The notes beneath the pieces are model-generated. The model was not told the DNA's origin and did no database searches. It was given only the letters and a program-made list of their open reading frames with translations. DNA of 64,000 nt from Amnibacterium flavum (GTDB lineage: Bacteria > Actinomycetota > Actinomycetes > Actinomycetales > Microbacteriaceae), in the NCBI RefSeq assembly GCF_003097495.1, contig NZ_QEOP01000001.1, forward strand, positions 496,001 to 560,000. The letters are read 5' to 3'. This document shows, one piece after another, positions 28,085-37,181 of this stretch. The number at the start of each line of letters is the position of its first letter. Positions within the stretch are counted from its first letter, which is position 1. Made by a program: the position numbers and the translations under genes.

Positions 28085-30121
28085 TCAGCGTTCGACGATC
28101 GCGAAGCCTCCCGCCGGGAGCCGGGCGGTGGCGTCGCCGCTCACCGCCCGCTCCTCGATGAGGGTTCCGGCGCGGTCGTAGCTGCGCAGCATCCCGTCGC
28201 CCTGGCCGACCACCGTCGCGTCCGTCTCGCCTCGCGAGTTGTTCTGCACGAGGTCGCTCGTGGCATCGCCGCCGAGGGAGAGGCGTGCGACAGCCGGGCG
28301 GACGAGCAGCGCGTCGATGTCGACCGCGCCGGTCACCAGCCGAACCGTCAGCTCGCCGCTGCCCTTCGGCACCGAGCGCTGCAGCGACTGGGGCAGGAGG
28401 GCGCCGGAGGCGGCGGTGATCCCCTGCTCGCCGACCGTGTGCGTGAGGAGGCCGACGGGCTGACGACCCGAGGTCCACAGGGTGCGCGGCACGGTGGCGG
28501 TGCCCTTCTCGATCTGCCAGGAGACGGGCTCGACGAGTCGCGGGGCGTCCGAGCGGCCGAGCTCGAACCGCGCGCTGTCGCCTCGACCGAGGTGCAGGTA
28601 GGCGCCGCTCCACGACGACTCCTCCGTCCAGGACGACTCGGGCGTGATCACCTCTCCGCCTCGAGTCACCGCGGTCTCGGCCTCGACGACCGTCAGACCG
28701 TCGTGGCTCACCGCGACATCGGTGGCGGTCGCGCGCGCCGCCACCTCGGGATGGGCGTCGAGCGCGATCATGCTGAGCAGTCCATGGATGGTGCTCTCGG
28801 CTCCCGAGTTGCGGTTGATGGCCCCGTCGGCTCCGATTCCGTCGAACGTCACCCCCGTCGCCGGGTCGTACATGGCCTCCCCCGCGGGGTTGGCGCCGAA
28901 GAACCAGGCGGCCTGCATCCCGGCGAGGTCCGTGAAGGCGCTGCTGCCGGTCGCGTCAGCCACTCGGAGCAGGTTCTGCACCTGCGAGTCCGCACCGTAG
29001 GCGATCTGCACCCGCTCGGTCGGGGTCGGGTACCAGGCGTTGTCGGGCCCTCCCGCCGTGAGGAGGGTGGGTGCGAACCGGGCAGCGTCGACGACCGCCG
29101 GTTCGAGGAGAGCGGGGTCGCCGAGCGCCTCCGACGACGCGACGAGCCCCGCCGTCATCTGCGACGACCACGCGTGCCACATCGAACGCGACTCCGCCCA
29201 GGGCAGCACGGCGCCGTAGGGCCAGCTCGCGGCGCTGCCGTCGGTCGCGGTGGTGCGGGCGAACGCGTCGAGTCCCTCCGCGAGCCGTCGGGTGCTCTCG
29301 CGCACCGCCGCGTCATCGGGTGCGGCCGTCACGTAGCTCGAGAGGCCGAGCAGGGCCTCGGCAGTCGCGTCGGCGCCGTCGACGATCAGCCAGGCGGGAA
29401 CCTGGACCCCGTCGGCGGGGACGTACTCGCCGTACCGGTCGAGGACTTCGCGATCGACGGCGGAGACACCCAACCGGAGGCGATCCTGCAGGAAGGCGGC
29501 GAACTCGGGGTCGGTGTCGCGGAAGGCCGCGTAGCCCTCGCCGAACGCCCACAGGGTGCGGGCGAGCCAGTAGCTGTCCTCCGAGTCGCTCGGGTCGGGC
29601 AGCTCGACGGGTTCGGCGCTGGGGTTCAGCTCCCCGTCGGTCTGCATCCAGAGGACGACGTTGCCGGCGTCCTCGCCGTCGGTGGTCTGGAAGTAGGCGA
29701 GCGAGCGGAGCACCTCGTAGGCCTTCTGCCTGCTCTCCTCGGAGCCGGACCGCTGCCAGTCGCGCAGGTAGACCACGGCGGTGCGGGACACGTCGTCGCT
29801 GTTGTAGGCGCCCTGGGTGTAGTCGCCGGTCGCGGGATCGAGCTGCCCGCCTCCCACGCGTTCGAAGGTGCCGCCGTCGCGGGCGTCGGCGTAGGTCCAC
29901 GGGAGGGTGAGGTCGGGCTCCTCGGCGATGCGGTAGGTGCTGTGGCCCGGCACCTCTCCGGGCGCGGCGGTGTCGAGCAGGTAGTCGAGGTGCGCGGTGT
30001 TGGTGAGTGCGGACCCCTCCGCGGGTGCCGCCGTCGCGCTCATCCCGCCCACGGTGACCGAAGCCACGGCGAGCGCGAGCGCTGCTGTCGTCGCCGCGAT
30101 GCGGCGGGGAAGGTTCGTCAT
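28085..30121 (-). CDS. Secreted six-hairpin-type glycosidase-like protein
   Basis: A 678-residue exported protein. The signal peptide is MTNLPRRIAATTAALAL followed by AVASVTVGGMSATA, with cleavage before APAEG. The next ~470 residues look like an alpha-toroid of helical pairs (LRSLAYFQTTDGED, SYWLARTLWAFGEGYAAF, WHAWSSQMTAGLVAS, WFFGANPAGEAMYDP), as in several glycoside hydrolase and lyase families. The ~180-residue C-terminal part is beta-rich and may bind carbohydrate. The family number and substrate were not recognised. It lies downstream of a GH130-type gene and sugar ABC transporter, so it probably cuts a polymer outside the cell to feed them. Confidence 0.72.
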   Translation of the reverse strand: MTNLPRRIAATTAALALAVASVTVGGMSATAAPAEGSALTNTAHLDYLLDTAAPGEVPGHSTYRIAEEPDLTLPWTYADARDGGTFERVGGGQLDPATGDYTQGAYNSDDVSRTAVVYLRDWQRSGSEESRQKAYEVLRSLAYFQTTDGEDAGNVVLWMQTDGELNPSAEPVELPDPSDSEDSYWLARTLWAFGEGYAAFRDTDPEFAAFLQDRLRLGVSAVDREVLDRYGEYVPADGVQVPAWLIVDGADATAEALLGLSSYVTAAPDDAAVRESTRRLAEGLDAFARTTATDGSAASWPYGAVLPWAESRSMWHAWSSQMTAGLVASSEALGDPALLEPAVVDAARFAPTLLTAGGPDNAWYPTPTERVQIAYGADSQVQNLLRVADATGSSAFTDLAGMQAAWFFGANPAGEAMYDPATGVTFDGIGADGAINRNSGAESTIHGLLSMIALDAHPEVAARATATDVAVSHDGLTVVEAETAVTRGGEVITPESSWTEESSWSGAYLHLGRGDSARFELGRSDAPRLVEPVSWQIEKGTATVPRTLWTSGRQPVGLLTHTVGEQGITAASGALLPQSLQRSVPKGSGELTVRLVTGAVDIDALLVRPAVARLSLGGDATSDLVQNNSRGETDATVVGQGDGMLRSYDRAGTLIEERAVSGDATARLPAGGFAIVER

Positions 30122-30144
30122 TGAACTTCTCTCTCTTGCCTGAT

Positions 30145-30186
30145 CGCCCGCCGGGCCCCGGGAGCTGTACCGGGGCCCGGCGGGCG
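30145..30186 (-). other. Very stable intercistronic stem-loop
   Basis: Perfect 16-base arms CGCCCGCCGGGCCCCG/CGGGGCCCGGCGGGCG with a 10-base loop, in the 71-base gap between the GH130-type gene and the secreted hydrolase gene. It may stabilise the upstream mRNA or partly terminate it, giving unequal expression. Confidence 0.8.
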
Positions 30187-30192
30187 AGGGTG

Positions 30193-31272
30193 CTAATCGG
30201 TGGTGCGGATGAGTCGGGCGACGCCGATCTTGGAATCGGCCATGCCGTAGAAGACGAAGAGCTGGCCTTCGATCTCCTCGATGGCGGTGGGGAAGACCAC
30301 GTTGGGCACGATGCCGCTGCGCTCGTCGTCGGTCTCGGGTGCGAGCAGCGGTTCGGGCGTGCGGGCGATGACCTTGGAGGGGTCGTCGCCGTCGAGCAGG
30401 ATCGCTCCGGCCGCGTAGTTGACCTTCTGCTGCTGCGCGAATGCGTTGTCGATCACGCCCGTGACCCCGTGGTGAATGAGCAGCCACCCCTCGGGCACCC
30501 GGATCGGGGCGGGTCCGCCGCCGATCTTCAGCTCCTCGAAGGGGAACTCGGGTCCGGCGAGGAAGCGGTGGCGCGTCCACCGGGCGAGGTTGGCGATATC
30601 GCGCGCCACCTCGTCCACGGGCACGTAGCTGATCCAGATGCTCTGCCGCGAATCCGGCACACCCGCGGGCAGCCGGACCCCCTGACCCGGCTTGGTCTCG
30701 CCGAGATCCCACATCGGCCGGTGCAGTACCGCGAACGCACGGGTCCCATCTGGCGCGGTGACGGCCTCGGGGAAGAACACCGTGTCCTTGTTGTGGTACA
30801 GCCCGAGATCGGTGTCGAGCGCGTCGTCGTAGGAGAACGTGGCGGGCCCGAGCCGGCGCCACTCGCGCAGATCCTCCGACACCGCGACGGCCGTGCGGGG
30901 CCCGAGCGGCCCGTAGGCGACGTAGGTCATCACGTGCATTCCGAGTTCCGGGATGTAGGTGACCCGGGGGTCCTCGACCCCCGCGTTCCCGACGCCGCGC
31001 TCCCACCCGCGGTCGGGTGCGAGCACGATGCCCTCGCGTTCGACTCCGACGGGGACGCCGTCCTCGATCACGACGCGGGCGATGCCGACCCGGGACACGT
31101 TCCCCTCGGCGACCAGGCGCGGCAGCAGATACAGCGTGCCGTCGGGGGTGTGACCGCTCGCGGGGTTGAGCACCCCCTCGGCCTCGAAGCTGTTGCCCGG
31201 CTCGGGCTCCATCACGATGCCGGCCCTCTCGAGTCGGTAGGGGACGGTGGTCAGTGTTCCGGGCATTGTCAT
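30193..31272 (-). CDS. GH130-type beta-mannoside phosphorylase/hydrolase
   Basis: A 359-residue cytoplasmic protein with the five-bladed beta-propeller pattern of glycoside hydrolase family 130. Typical elements are EGVLNPASG near the N-terminus, the catalytic-Asp region GVEDPRVTYIPELG, VAVSEDLREWRRLG, LYHNKDTVFFPE, GGGPAPIRVPEGWLLIHHG and the C-terminal VFPTAIEEIEGQLFVFYGMAD. Family members split beta-mannosides, often with phosphate. Its ATG overlaps the stop of the upstream permease gene (ATGA). The transporter probably imports a mannose-containing oligosaccharide that this enzyme cleaves. The exact linkage is not predictable. Confidence 0.87.
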   Translation of the reverse strand: MTMPGTLTTVPYRLERAGIVMEPEPGNSFEAEGVLNPASGHTPDGTLYLLPRLVAEGNVSRVGIARVVIEDGVPVGVEREGIVLAPDRGWERGVGNAGVEDPRVTYIPELGMHVMTYVAYGPLGPRTAVAVSEDLREWRRLGPATFSYDDALDTDLGLYHNKDTVFFPEAVTAPDGTRAFAVLHRPMWDLGETKPGQGVRLPAGVPDSRQSIWISYVPVDEVARDIANLARWTRHRFLAGPEFPFEELKIGGGPAPIRVPEGWLLIHHGVTGVIDNAFAQQQKVNYAAGAILLDGDDPSKVIARTPEPLLAPETDDERSGIVPNVVFPTAIEEIEGQLFVFYGMADSKIGVARLIRTTD

Positions 31273-32198
31273 CCTTTCACTCCGGATCCGAGGTCGGTCG
31301 AGACGAAGTAGCGCTGGAACACGATGAACAGCACCACGACGGGCGCGGCGAGCACGACGGCTCCCGCGAGGGCTGCACCGAAGGGGTTGTCGGTCGATGC
31401 GGCCACATTGGAGATGTAGTTGGCGAGCGAGACGGCGAGCGGCTGCTTCGCGGCTTCCTTGGTGATGAGGAACGGCCAGAGGAACTCGTTCCACGGACCG
31501 ATGAACGTGAGCAGCACGCCGGTCACGAGGGCGGGCCGCACGAGCGGAAGCGCGACGCTCCACAGCAGTTTCATCTCGCCCGCCCCATCGATCCGGGCGG
31601 CCTCGAACAGCTCCTTGGGGAGCTGCAGGAAGTACTGCCGGAAGATGATGACCGCCGTCGAGTTGATGAGGAACGGCAGGATCATCCCGAAGTAGTTGTC
31701 GCTCAGCCCGTAGTCGCGCGCGATGAGTACGTACAGCGGGATCTGCAGCAGCTGGAACGGGATCACCTGGACGAGCAGGACGAGCGCGAACGTCGCCGAA
31801 CGGCCCCTCCACTGCAGCATCGCGAGCGCGTAGCCGACGAGCACCCCGAAGACGACCGTTCCGAGGAGCACTCCGCCGGTGAAGATGCCCGAGTTCACGA
31901 GCCCGGTGAGCAGGTTGATGCGCTCGTTCACGGCGATGTAGTTGTCGAGGGTCAGGTTGCCGGGCTCGGGGATCGCGCCGGCGAGGGTGGGGTCCACCTT
32001 CTTCTGCAGCGAGCCGATGATCATGTAGTAGAAGGGGAAGAGGAACGCGACCGCTCCGACTCCCAGCACGATGGCGCGGAGGACGACCTGGAACCGGGTC
32101 ATCCCCGGCTTGCGCCCACCCGTCGACTTGACCGCGGGGGCAGCCGTGGCGTCCTTCGGGACCGGAGCTGTGCTCGCGGCCGATGCGGTGGCGGTCAT
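31269..32198 (-). CDS. Carbohydrate ABC transporter permease, MalG type
   Basis: A 309-residue inner-membrane permease with six predicted helices after a polar N-terminal tail. The ABC-docking EAA loop is seen as ELFEAARIDGAGEMKLLWSV in shortened form, ending in LPLVRPAL. FIGPWNEFLWPFLIT is typical of MalG-like subunits. It overlaps the MalF-type gene upstream and the GH130 gene downstream, each by 4 bases. No ATPase gene is present in the operon, so a shared MsiK-like ATPase from elsewhere is expected, as usual in actinobacteria. Confidence 0.93.
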   Translation of the reverse strand: MTATASAASTAPVPKDATAAPAVKSTGGRKPGMTRFQVVLRAIVLGVGAVAFLFPFYYMIIGSLQKKVDPTLAGAIPEPGNLTLDNYIAVNERINLLTGLVNSGIFTGGVLLGTVVFGVLVGYALAMLQWRGRSATFALVLLVQVIPFQLLQIPLYVLIARDYGLSDNYFGMILPFLINSTAVIIFRQYFLQLPKELFEAARIDGAGEMKLLWSVALPLVRPALVTGVLLTFIGPWNEFLWPFLITKEAAKQPLAVSLANYISNVAASTDNPFGAALAGAVVLAAPVVVLFIVFQRYFVSTDLGSGVKG

Positions 32199-33148
32199 GA
32201 CTCCCTCTCTCCGACGAAGCGGTTCTGCAGGAACGCGATGAGGAGGACGAGGATGACGAGCACGATGCCGATCGCGGCAGCGGTGTCGGGCTGTCCCTGC
32301 TGGATTCCGAGCTGGTACATGAGCAGCACCGGCGACGCGGAGGCGCCGTTCGGGCCGCCGCCGTTCGTCAGCAGGTACGGCTCGGTGAAGAGGTTGGCCC
32401 CCGTCACCGTCGAGACGAGCAGCACCAGCAGCGTGGCCGGGCGCACTGCGGGCACGGTCACCGAGATGAACTGCCGGAAGGTTCCCGCCCCGTCCGTCGA
32501 GGCCGACTCGTACAGCTCCTTCGGCACGTTCTGCAGCGCTGCCAGGTACAGCAGGATGTAGAACCCCAGCTGCTTCCAGGTCACGTAGAACGCGATCGTC
32601 GGCATGGCCAGGTTGTCGTTGATGAGCCACGATGGGTTCGGCGCGAGCGGCCCGAGCAGGGAGTTGACGAGTCCGTCGTTGTTGAACAGGAAGAGCCACA
32701 CCGCCACGACGGCGACCGACGCGGTGACGTAGGGCACGTAGTAGCTGACCCGCAGGAACGTGCGCAGGTGCACGACCTTGTTCAGTGCGGTCGCGAGCAC
32801 CAGCGACAGGATCACCGTGAGGGGCACGTTGATGATGAGGAAGACGCCGATGTTGCCGAACGAGCGGATGACCCGAGGGTCGCTGAACGCCGCGACGTAG
32901 TTCTCGAGCCCGACGAACGGACGATCGACGCTCGCGCCGGGGGCGGCGAAGAAGAAGTCGTGGAACGAGATCCACACCGCGTAGACGATGGGGAAGGCGA
33001 ACACGATGATCACGAACGCCAGGTACGGGCTCGAGAACAGCAGTCCGAGAGGCTGCCGACCCATGATGCGGTGCCACAGCGACCGCTTCGGCTTGCCGGG
33101 GCCCCCGGCGCTGACGCGCGCCGGGGAGCCCGAGGTGATGGTGGTCAT
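32195..33148 (-). CDS. Carbohydrate ABC transporter permease, MalF type
   Basis: A 317-residue inner-membrane permease with about six helices. The EAA loop reads ELYESASTDGAGTFRQFISV, followed by TVPAVRPATLL, the binding surface for the ATPase. A polar, basic N-terminal tail (RVSAGGPGKPKRSLWHRIM) precedes helix 1. The gene starts 8 bases after the solute-binding protein gene and overlaps the MalG-type gene by 4 bases, giving a normal binding protein-MalF-MalG order. Confidence 0.93.
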   Translation of the reverse strand: MTTITSGSPARVSAGGPGKPKRSLWHRIMGRQPLGLLFSSPYLAFVIIVFAFPIVYAVWISFHDFFFAAPGASVDRPFVGLENYVAAFSDPRVIRSFGNIGVFLIINVPLTVILSLVLATALNKVVHLRTFLRVSYYVPYVTASVAVVAVWLFLFNNDGLVNSLLGPLAPNPSWLINDNLAMPTIAFYVTWKQLGFYILLYLAALQNVPKELYESASTDGAGTFRQFISVTVPAVRPATLLVLLVSTVTGANLFTEPYLLTNGGGPNGASASPVLLMYQLGIQQGQPDTAAAIGIVLVILVLLIAFLQNRFVGERES

Positions 33149-33156
33149 CGTGCGGC

Positions 33157-34455
33157 CTACGGCTGACCCGCGAGGTCGGTGACCTTGGCGGCGGCGTCAT
33201 CCATGGTCTGGTCGACATCGCCCTTGCCGAAGATCACGGCGCTGCTCCAGGCATCGCGGATGTCCTGCAGCATCTGCACCGTGTTCGGGCCCGACGGGAC
33301 CTCGATGGTGCGACCGGCCTGCGAGCCGAACAGGTTGTAGGCCGGGTTGGCGGCGAAGTAGTCCGCGTAGGTGTCCTGCAGGTTCTGGCGCAGCGGCATC
33401 TGCCCGGTCGTCTCGAGGAGCTGACCGTCCTGGTCCTCGCTCGTGGCGAACTTCAGCACCTCCCACGCCGTTCCCTTGTTGTCGCAGGCGCTGAACAGGC
33501 CGACGTTCTTCGCGTCGCTGAAGGTCCAGGTGTCCTCCGCCGGGGTGCCGGTCGGGGTCGGCACGGGGACGACGCCCCAGTCGATGTCCTTGTAGACGGA
33601 CACGGCCCACGGTCCGACGATCGCCATCGCCGACTGGCTGTCCGCGAATGCGTCACCCTGGTACTGCTCCTGGTTGGAGAGCCCATCGGCGTACAGGGTG
33701 GCCCAGAAGTCGGCGACCTCGTGCCCGGCGTCGTCACCGAAGGTGGCCTTGCCGTCCTCGACGAGGCCCGTTCCGCCTGTCGCCGCCGCATACAGCGGCA
33801 TGAAGTCGAACTGGGTCTGGAAGAACTCCGAGGTCGGCGCGGGCATGATCGCGTAGGGCGCGGCTCCCGACTCCTGCAGCGTCTTCGAGGTCGCGAGGAA
33901 TTCGTCGTAGGTCGACAGCGGCGGGTTCTCGGCGTCGAGCCCGGCCTGCTGGAACATGGCCTTGTTGTAGAAGATCATCACAGGGTTCGACTTCCACGGC
34001 ATCTGGAAGTACTCGCCGTCGGCGTTCTGGTACTGCTCGGCCAGGTCGCCGCTGCGGTCCTCGATGTACGAGGCGCCGTCGGGGAACGACGAGAGGTCCA
34101 CGAGGCCGCCGGCCTTCTCGAACTGGCCGACTGCGCTCGGCGCGGTGTTGAACACGAGGCACGGAGCGTTGCCGGCGGTGATGGCGGCTCCGATGACCTC
34201 TTCACTGCTCTTGCCGGCGGGGATCTCCTGGCCGGTGATCTGCTCGTCGGGGTGGTCGGCGTTCCACGCCTCGACCATCTGCTTGCCCCATGCCACCTCC
34301 TGCTCGTTGTTCGAGTACCAGATGGTGATGGGACCTGTTGCACTGAGATCGTCGGACGATCCGCCGCCTCCGCTGGCGCACGCGCTCAGGCCGAACGCTG
34401 CGACCGTGGCGAGGCCGATACCGGCCAGCCACCTCGTCTTCGAGGATGTAGTCAC
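33157..34455 (-). CDS. Sugar ABC transporter solute-binding lipoprotein
   Basis: A 432-residue family 1 extracellular solute-binding protein. The signal peptide ends in a lipobox (FGLSAC, lipid Cys near residue 26) followed by a Gly/Ser linker. The mature protein shows the family pattern TIWYSNNEQEVAWGKQMVEA near the N-terminus, EYFQMPWKSNPVMIFYNKAMF, and MAIVGPWAVSVYKDIDWGVV. It delivers sugar to the two permeases encoded next. The GTG start follows AAGGAG. A hairpin lies between this gene and lacI. The ligand is probably a mannoside oligosaccharide, inferred from the GH130 neighbour. Confidence 0.93.
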   Translation of the reverse strand: MTTSSKTRWLAGIGLATVAAFGLSACASGGGGSSDDLSATGPITIWYSNNEQEVAWGKQMVEAWNADHPDEQITGQEIPAGKSSEEVIGAAITAGNAPCLVFNTAPSAVGQFEKAGGLVDLSSFPDGASYIEDRSGDLAEQYQNADGEYFQMPWKSNPVMIFYNKAMFQQAGLDAENPPLSTYDEFLATSKTLQESGAAPYAIMPAPTSEFFQTQFDFMPLYAAATGGTGLVEDGKATFGDDAGHEVADFWATLYADGLSNQEQYQGDAFADSQSAMAIVGPWAVSVYKDIDWGVVPVPTPTGTPAEDTWTFSDAKNVGLFSACDNKGTAWEVLKFATSEDQDGQLLETTGQMPLRQNLQDTYADYFAANPAYNLFGSQAGRTIEVPSGPNTVQMLQDIRDAWSSAVIFGKGDVDQTMDDAAAKVTDLAGQP

Positions 34456-34472
34456 CTTTTCTCCTTATCTAG

Positions 34473-34494
34473 AAGGGCGGCTCCCGCCGCCCTT
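34473..34494 (-). terminator. Hairpin between lacI-type gene and transporter genes
   Basis: Perfect 9-base arms AAGGGCGGC/GCCGCCCTT with a 4-base loop, 4 bases past the regulator stop and 17 bases before the binding-protein start. It may act as a partial terminator or as an mRNA end that sets different levels for regulator and transporter. Confidence 0.65.
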
Positions 34495-34498
34495 GCTG

Positions 34499-35518
34499 CT
34501 ACGACCGCGGCGACGCGGTCGAGTTCCTGATGACCAGGCCCGCGGGGGCGAGGTCGACATCGGGCGCCGTGCCGTCGGCGACGAGCGCGAGCAGGGTGCG
34601 CGCCGCTTCGGCGCCCCACTGGTCGGGCCGCGTGCGGGCCGACGTGAGCGACGGATACACGTAGTCGGCGATCTCGGAGTCGTCGAATCCGGTCACCGAG
34701 AGGTCGTCGGGGAGCCGCAGACCGCGCTGGTGCGCGATGCCGAGCCCGGCGATCGCCATCGGATCGTTCGCGTAGACGATGGCGGTGGGCGGCTCTGCGA
34801 GGTCGAGGAGACCCGTCGTCGCCGCGGCGCCCTGCTGCGCGCTGAAGTCCGTCTCGACGACGAGCGACGGATCGAGGCCCGCCCGCTCGAGGGCTCCGCG
34901 GAAGGCGCCCTCGCGGCGCACCGCGTGCAGCAGGCCGCGAGGGCCGGCCACGTGGGCGATCCGCTCGTGGCCGAGCTCGATGAGATGCTCGACGGCCGCT
35001 CGGATTCCGTTCGCGTCGTCGAGGACGACGGCCGGATTCGCGCCACTCCCCTCGAAACGGCCCAGTGTCACCGCGGGGAGGCCGAGCTCTGCGAGCAGGG
35101 CCGGACGAGAGTCGCGCTCCCGCAGGTCGGTGAGGAAGACGCCGTCGACGCGCTGGTCGGCGGCGAAGGTGCGGTAGACGCTCTCCTCCGCGGCGGGTTC
35201 GGCGACGACGCTGAGGACCAGAACGCGTCCCTGCTCGGCCAGCACCTGCTCGACGCCCGAGATGAACGCGGGGAAGAAGGGGTCGGCCGCGAGAACCCGG
35301 GCGTCGCGTGCGATGACGAGTCCGAGGGCGAACGAGGTGCGGGTCGACAGCGATCGGGCCGCGATGCTGCGGCGATAGCCGAGGTCGTCGGCCACCCCGA
35401 GGATGCGCGCGCGGGTCTCGGAGGAGACGCCGGGGCGGTCGTTGAGCGCGAACGAGACGAGGCCCTTACTCACGCCTGCCGCGCGGGCGACATCGAGGAT
35501 GGTCGGCTTGCGCTCCAT
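34499..35518 (-). CDS. LacI-family transcriptional regulator
   Basis: A 339-residue repressor. The N-terminal helix-turn-helix and hinge read PTILDVARAAGVSKGLVSFA followed by LNDRPGVSSETRARI, the LacI standard. The rest is a periplasmic-binding-protein-like sugar sensor (GVFLTDLRERDSRP, AVVLDDANGIRAAVEHLIEL, VTGFDDSEIADYVYPSLTSA). It heads the sugar-uptake operon on the same strand and should repress it until the imported sugar or a derivative binds. A palindromic operator lies just upstream of its own start, so it is probably autoregulated. Confidence 0.93.
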   Translation of the reverse strand: MERKPTILDVARAAGVSKGLVSFALNDRPGVSSETRARILGVADDLGYRRSIAARSLSTRTSFALGLVIARDARVLAADPFFPAFISGVEQVLAEQGRVLVLSVVAEPAAEESVYRTFAADQRVDGVFLTDLRERDSRPALLAELGLPAVTLGRFEGSGANPAVVLDDANGIRAAVEHLIELGHERIAHVAGPRGLLHAVRREGAFRGALERAGLDPSLVVETDFSAQQGAAATTGLLDLAEPPTAIVYANDPMAIAGLGIAHQRGLRLPDDLSVTGFDDSEIADYVYPSLTSARTRPDQWGAEAARTLLALVADGTAPDVDLAPAGLVIRNSTASPRS

Positions 35519-35553
35519 GGCAGACCTCCTCGCTCGTCGTCGAACCCGGTGAA

Positions 35554-35567
35554 CTGAACCGGTTTAG
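35554..35567. promoter_or_regulatory. Candidate LacI-family operator
   Basis: CTGAACCGGTTTAG is a near-perfect palindrome with the central CG typical of LacI-family operators (core AACCGGTT). It is 36 bases before the regulator start. A related half-site, AACCCGGTGAAC, lies beside it. Confidence 0.65.
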
Positions 35568-35786
35568 GCACCGTATGCCGAGTTCCTGAGGGTTGGCTGG
35601 CAAATGCGCGGACCGTCCGTCCGATGCGCCGGGGACCGCCATCCCGCATCGAATCGACCGCCCGGGGCGCAGCGAACGCGCGTCGGACGCAAAGAAAACG
35701 CCATCTCACGCAACAGATCGCCCCCCGCCGCCTGCGACCCTGGGAGGGACGGAAACATTTCCGGCCCGACCGACGAGGAGGCGAAC
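35568..35786. other. Intergenic region before the DUF6421 gene
   Basis: About 220 bases between the LacI-family regulator and DUF6421 genes. The far end has a good AGGAGG ribosome site for DUF6421. A base-composition change (AAAGAAAACG, GGAAACATTTCC) near 35691-35760 may mark a promoter; GGAAACATTTCC is a near-palindrome. Confidence 0.35.
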
Positions 35787-37181
35787 ATGACCAGCACCGC
35801 GACCAACGCGACGATCATCGGCGAACCCGAGGTCGTCGAAGACCTCCCCGCCGCGTGGCACGACCTCAAGTCGGCCGTCTCCGCGCTCCAGCCGCTGCAG
35901 CAGAAGGACGGCGCTCTGGCCGAATCCGCCTTCCGCGACGCCGCTCACCTCCTCGTCGAGCGCATCGTCGCGGGCATCGACGAGCTCGCGCCCCTGTTCC
36001 CGCACGACGCCGACTACCTCGCAGCCCTGCGCACCGACTTCGCCAGATGGGAGGCCGATGGTTTCGGGGTTCCCGACTTCCTCGATTCGCTGAACGCGTT
36101 CCAGCCGCAGCAGCACCGCATCGACGGGCTGCGGCACCTGGTCGTGTTCCCGATGTACACGCAGAACGGCAGCACCGAGCGTCTCGTCGAGGCCGTCCTC
36201 GTCGAGACGATCTGGCCCGAGTTCATCGATGCGCTCGAGACCGGCGACTACTCGAATGCGCTGTTCGTGCCGATCCGGTTCGTCGACTTCACCTCCGGCT
36301 ACGACACGAACTCGGCGGTCCTGTTCCCCGAGACCGTCGCGATGCGCGCCGTTCCGACCTTCACCTGGGGTGCGATCTTCGCCGACCGCGAGGCCGCGCG
36401 CTTCCGCCGTGTCACGACGGCCGCCGCCGAGATCACGAAGCTCGACCTGCCCGCCGACGCCCGACGACTCGTCTCCGACCAGAGGGTCGCCGAGGAGACG
36501 TTCGTCATGTGGGACCTGATTCACGACCGCACCCATATGCGCGGGGACCTGCCGTTCGACCCGTTCATGATCAAGCAGCGCATGCCGTTCTTCCTCTACT
36601 CGCTCGAGGAGCTGCGCTGCGACCTCACCGCCTTCCGCGAGTCGGTCAAGCTGGCCCGCGCAGAGTCGACTGACGACCTCACTCGTGACCGCGCCCGCCT
36701 CGTGCAGTACGCGGTGCTGTTCGACCGCCTGTTCCGCTTCCCGCTGACCGGCAGTCGGGTGCGCAACTACGACGGGCTCGGCGGTCAGCTCCTCTTCGCC
36801 TGGCTGCACCAGCACCGGGTGCTGCACTGGACCGATGTCTCGCTCGCGTTCGATTGGGATGCCGTGCCCGATGCGGTCGTCGCCCTGTCGGACGCGATCG
36901 ACGAGCTCTACTGGCGTTCGATCGATCGTCCCAAGACGGTGCACTGGCTCGCCGCCTACGACCTGGTCCGGTCGGTCCTCTCGCCGCACCCCGCGTCTCA
37001 GTGGGCGCGCGGCCTGCCCGACGAGATCCTCACCGGAGCACCGAAGGGCTTCACCGACGCCGTTCTCGACGACGAGTTCCCGCTCTCGATGTTCTACGAG
37101 GCGCTCGGCAAGAAGATGGCCGGCGTGATCGAGTCGACGGCGGGCATCACCGGTCGCACCACCCCCGCCGGAGCCGCCTAG
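35787..37181 (+). CDS. DUF6421 family protein
   Basis: A 464-residue soluble protein of the uncharacterised DUF6421 family, found widely in Microbacteriaceae and relatives. There is no signal peptide or membrane helix. Conserved-looking stretches include HLVVFPMYTQNGS, EAVLVETIWPEFI, FTSGYDTNSAVLFPE, MWDLIHDRTHMRGDLPFDPFMI and DGLGGQLLFAWLHQH. The pair of His-rich motifs (HDRTHMRG and HQHRVLHW) might bind a metal, but this is speculative. The ATG has an AGGAGG site 6 bases upstream. Its end overlaps the convergent Imm5-like gene by 4 bases. Confidence 0.85.
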   Translation: MTSTATNATIIGEPEVVEDLPAAWHDLKSAVSALQPLQQKDGALAESAFRDAAHLLVERIVAGIDELAPLFPHDADYLAALRTDFARWEADGFGVPDFLDSLNAFQPQQHRIDGLRHLVVFPMYTQNGSTERLVEAVLVETIWPEFIDALETGDYSNALFVPIRFVDFTSGYDTNSAVLFPETVAMRAVPTFTWGAIFADREAARFRRVTTAAAEITKLDLPADARRLVSDQRVAEETFVMWDLIHDRTHMRGDLPFDPFMIKQRMPFFLYSLEELRCDLTAFRESVKLARAESTDDLTRDRARLVQYAVLFDRLFRFPLTGSRVRNYDGLGGQLLFAWLHQHRVLHWTDVSLAFDWDAVPDAVVALSDAIDELYWRSIDRPKTVHWLAAYDLVRSVLSPHPASQWARGLPDEILTGAPKGFTDAVLDDEFPLSMFYEALGKKMAGVIESTAGITGRTTPAGAA

